This document shows positions 33,523 through 35,519 of a stretch of 35,519 nucleotides of DNA, in pieces. The position numbers and the translations under genes are program-made. Within the stretch, counting starts at the first letter, position 1; the number at the start of each line of letters is the position of its first letter. The notes beneath the pieces are model-generated. The model saw only the letters and a list, made by a program, of their open reading frames with translations, was not told the origin of the DNA and searched no databases. Origin of the DNA: CAYPUG01 sp964413905 (GTDB taxonomy: Bacteria; Chloroflexota; Anaerolineae; JAADDB01); NCBI GenBank assembly GCA_964413905.1, contig CAYPUG010000017.1:1-35519 (forward strand). Reading direction: 5' to 3'.

Positions 33523-35519
33523 TCAGTTCCTCGTCACCTTCCCCGTTTTCAGGAAGTTCCAGATCCGTTCCAACGTCTTGGGTTCCTGGGCCAGTTCCAC
33601 AAAGGCCTCCCGCTCCAGGTCCAGAATGTGCCATTCATCCACCCAGGTGGGGCGGTCATGGTCGCCGCCGGCCAACACGTAGGCCAGGTGATTGGCAATT
33701 TTCACCTCGTGGTCGGTGATGTAGTTCGCCTCGCGCATGGACCACACCGCCATCCTCAGCGCGGCCAGGAGGTCCCGACCCGCGGCGTAGATCTTCTCCG
33801 GCACCGGAGGCTGATACCCCTGACGCACCAGTTCCAACACCTCCTGCTTCGCCTCCGCGATGAGGAAGTCCGGGTTCATCACGATGCGGTCGGCCGCGGT
33901 GAGGAAGCCCATTTGCCGCGCCTCTTCCGCGCTGGTGGACACCTTGGCCATCGCGATCTGCTCGAACACCCGCTGGAGGAAGGGCAATGGGTCCGCGCCT
34001 TGGGTGCGCATGGCCGGGTTCACCACCCTCCGCAGGAGTTCCTTGCAGCCACCGCCGGCCGGGATCAGGCCCACGCCCGTCTCCACCAGACCCATATACG
34101 TCTCCGCGGACGCGACCACCCGCGACGCGGCCAACACCACCTCTGTACCGCCGCCCAACGTCATGCCGAAGGGTGCGGCCACAATGGGCTTGGGGAAGTA
34201 GCGCACCGTCATCATCAGGCTCTGGAACTCCTTCACCATCTGGTGGAGCAAGTCCACCATCTTCTGCTGGCCGGCCATCGCGATGTTGAACACGTTCGCG
34301 CCCGCGCAGAAGTGCTCGCCCTGGTTGCCCACGACCATGCCGTCAAAATCCGTGTCCAGGCGCTTGAGCGCGATTTCGTACATCTTGAAGATGTCCGGAT
34401 CCAGCGCGTTGGCCTTGGTGTGGAACTCCAGCAGGAGCACGCCATCCCCCAGGTCAATAAGGCTCGCGCTCAGGTTGCGCTCGATCTCCTTGCCCTGGGC
34501 CTTCAGGTCCTTGAGCACGATGACATTAGGGTTCACGGGCATGGGCTTGTACGCCTTCGCGTGGAAATCGTAATACCCCACCACGCGACCGTTCTCGTAC
34601 TGGTAGAAGGAGGGATGCCCGGTCTCCAGCATCTCCTTCACCCAATCGGCGACCAGATAGCCCTCCTTCTCCATCCGTTCCACCGTCTCCGCGACGCCCA
34701 GTGCGTCCCACACCTCAAAGGGCCCCATCTCGTGGTTGAACCCCCAGCGCATCGCGTTGTCCACATTGATAATATCGTCCGCGATTTCCGGCGTTACATA
34801 GCCCGCGTAGGAACACTGGTTAGCCAAAGTAGCCCACACCAATCGTCCCACCTTATCATCCTGAGCAACGAGGAAGCGCAGGCGTTCGCCCAGGTCCTCC
34901 ATGTCCTTGGCCTTTTTCACCGTATCCCAGCGGGGCTTTTGGGGGGGCTCGTATTCCAGGGTCTTCAAGTTGAGGTGCCAGAACTCCCGCTTGCCGTCCT
35001 TCGTCACCTTTTTGTAGAAGCCCTGGCCCGTCTTGTTCCCCAACCAGCCCTTCTCCAGCAGGAAGTTGGTCACCCGCTGAACGTTGGGGTCGGTAAGGAG
35101 ATCGCGGAAGGGGTCGTGGGGGATGGCCTCGTACAGGTTGCGGGAGACGTGGTCCATCACGTCAATGCCCACCAGATCCATCAGGCGGAAGTGCGCGGTC
35201 TTGGGTCGACCGATGAGTTGGCCCAGGATCGCGTCCACCTCTTCCACGGTGTAGTCGTTTTCAATGGCGAATTTGGAGACAAACGCGCCGGTGATGACCA
35301 TCAGGCGGTTGCCGATGAAGTTGGGCGTGTCCTTAGCCCGGACCGCGCGCTTGCCCAGGCGGTGCTCCACGAAATCCGTCATAAAGTCCAGAATGTCCGG
35401 GTCGGTGGCCGGACCGGGGATGATCTCCACCAACTTCAAGTAACGGGGAGGATTAAAGAAGTGGGTTCCCAGGAAGTGGCGGAGAAACTCCTCGGATCGC
35501 CCTTCGCCGATGAGGCGCA
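33523..35519 (-). CDS. fadN: 3-hydroxyacyl-CoA dehydrogenase/enoyl-CoA hydratase, FadN type (5' end outside window)
   Basis: About 665 codons are visible and the N-terminus (NAD-binding Rossmann part) runs off the right edge. The visible part starts within the dehydrogenase at FLGTHFFNPPRYLKLVEIIP and then has KRAVRAKDTPNFIGNRL. The hydratase-like domain near the C-terminus shows GEHFCAGANVF, TLGGGTEVVLAA and VETGVGLIPAGGGCKELLRR, with oxyanion-hole and catalytic-Glu blocks. This dehydrogenase-first order is that of B. subtilis FadN rather than E. coli FadB. It catalyses the hydration and oxidation steps before the thiolase. The gene continues past 35439; a TTG there is an internal Leu codon. 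Confidence 0.93.
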   Translation of the reverse strand, partial: RLIGEGRSEEFLRHFLGTHFFNPPRYLKLVEIIPGPATDPDILDFMTDFVEHRLGKRAVRAKDTPNFIGNRLMVITGAFVSKFAIENDYTVEEVDAILGQLIGRPKTAHFRLMDLVGIDVMDHVSRNLYEAIPHDPFRDLLTDPNVQRVTNFLLEKGWLGNKTGQGFYKKVTKDGKREFWHLNLKTLEYEPPQKPRWDTVKKAKDMEDLGERLRFLVAQDDKVGRLVWATLANQCSYAGYVTPEIADDIINVDNAMRWGFNHEMGPFEVWDALGVAETVERMEKEGYLVADWVKEMLETGHPSFYQYENGRVVGYYDFHAKAYKPMPVNPNVIVLKDLKAQGKEIERNLSASLIDLGDGVLLLEFHTKANALDPDIFKMYEIALKRLDTDFDGMVVGNQGEHFCAGANVFNIAMAGQQKMVDLLHQMVKEFQSLMMTVRYFPKPIVAAPFGMTLGGGTEVVLAASRVVASAETYMGLVETGVGLIPAGGGCKELLRRVVNPAMRTQGADPLPFLQRVFEQIAMAKVSTSAEEARQMGFLTAADRIVMNPDFLIAEAKQEVLELVRQGYQPPVPEKIYAAGRDLLAALRMAVWSMREANYITDHEVKIANHLAYVLAGGDHDRPTWVDEWHILDLEREAFVELAQEPKTLERIWNFLKTGKVTRN

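Overview
The window looks like a chromosomal contig from a Chloroflexota bacterium (Anaerolineae/Ardenticatenia-like). This is inferred from gene content and G+C-rich codon use: multispan glycosyltransferase-like proteins, a lipoprotein-type MacA adaptor, a split acyl-CoA mutase and a FadN/FadA pair. No rRNA or other marker settles the taxonomy. One run of 10 N at 20531-20540 marks an assembly gap.

Layout. (1) 1-1665, minus: large subunit of a B12-dependent acyl-CoA mutase, with isobutyryl-type rather than methylmalonyl-type residues. (2) 2001-8913, plus: a tight operon of a large membrane protein with a C-terminal ILEI/FAM3 domain, SAM hydrolase, MurA with Asp in place of the fosfomycin-target Cys, a Gfo/Idh/MocA oxidoreductase and a YihY/BrkB membrane protein. 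(3) 8944-9887, minus: fdhD and tRNA-Arg(CCG) with its own promoter and terminator. (4) 10036-13071, plus: UbiA-type prenyltransferase, membrane glycosyltransferase-like protein, GNAT acetyltransferase. (5) 13262-16736, plus: alpha/beta hydrolase, then hisC and another membrane glycosyltransferase-like protein. (6) 17781-26257, plus: a lipoprotein with two tandem solute-binding-protein domains, followed by a MacA/MacB-like module (adaptor, FtsX-type permease, two ATPases, one with an AbrB-like tail). (7) 31519-35519, minus: fadN and fadA with a UPF0175/PIN toxin-antitoxin pair between them.

The unusual part is 16.8-31.4 kb. A promoter cassette occurs three times (17094, 27177, 30157). Each copy has one to four 22-bp GC-rich operator-like units ending exactly 6 bp before a TTGACT/TATAAT-type promoter with an 18-bp spacer, followed by two palindromes in the leader. 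The cassettes precede small membrane or secreted proteins; two of these share nearly the same signal peptide but have unrelated mature parts. Cassette 2 lies next to a divergent NarL/LuxR-type regulator whose phosphoacceptor Asp is Glu. Cassettes 1 and 3 lie next to a 19-codon relic of the same regulator's C-terminus, fused to an IS256-family transposase end. The cassettes therefore look like duplicated copies of one regulator-promoter-effector unit. The effector of copy 3 has been split by a 154-bp fold-back MITE with a 9-bp target duplication. My reading is a mobile, shared-promoter locus for secreted, possibly bacteriocin-like, peptides. The adjacent MacAB-like transporter is a plausible but unproven partner.
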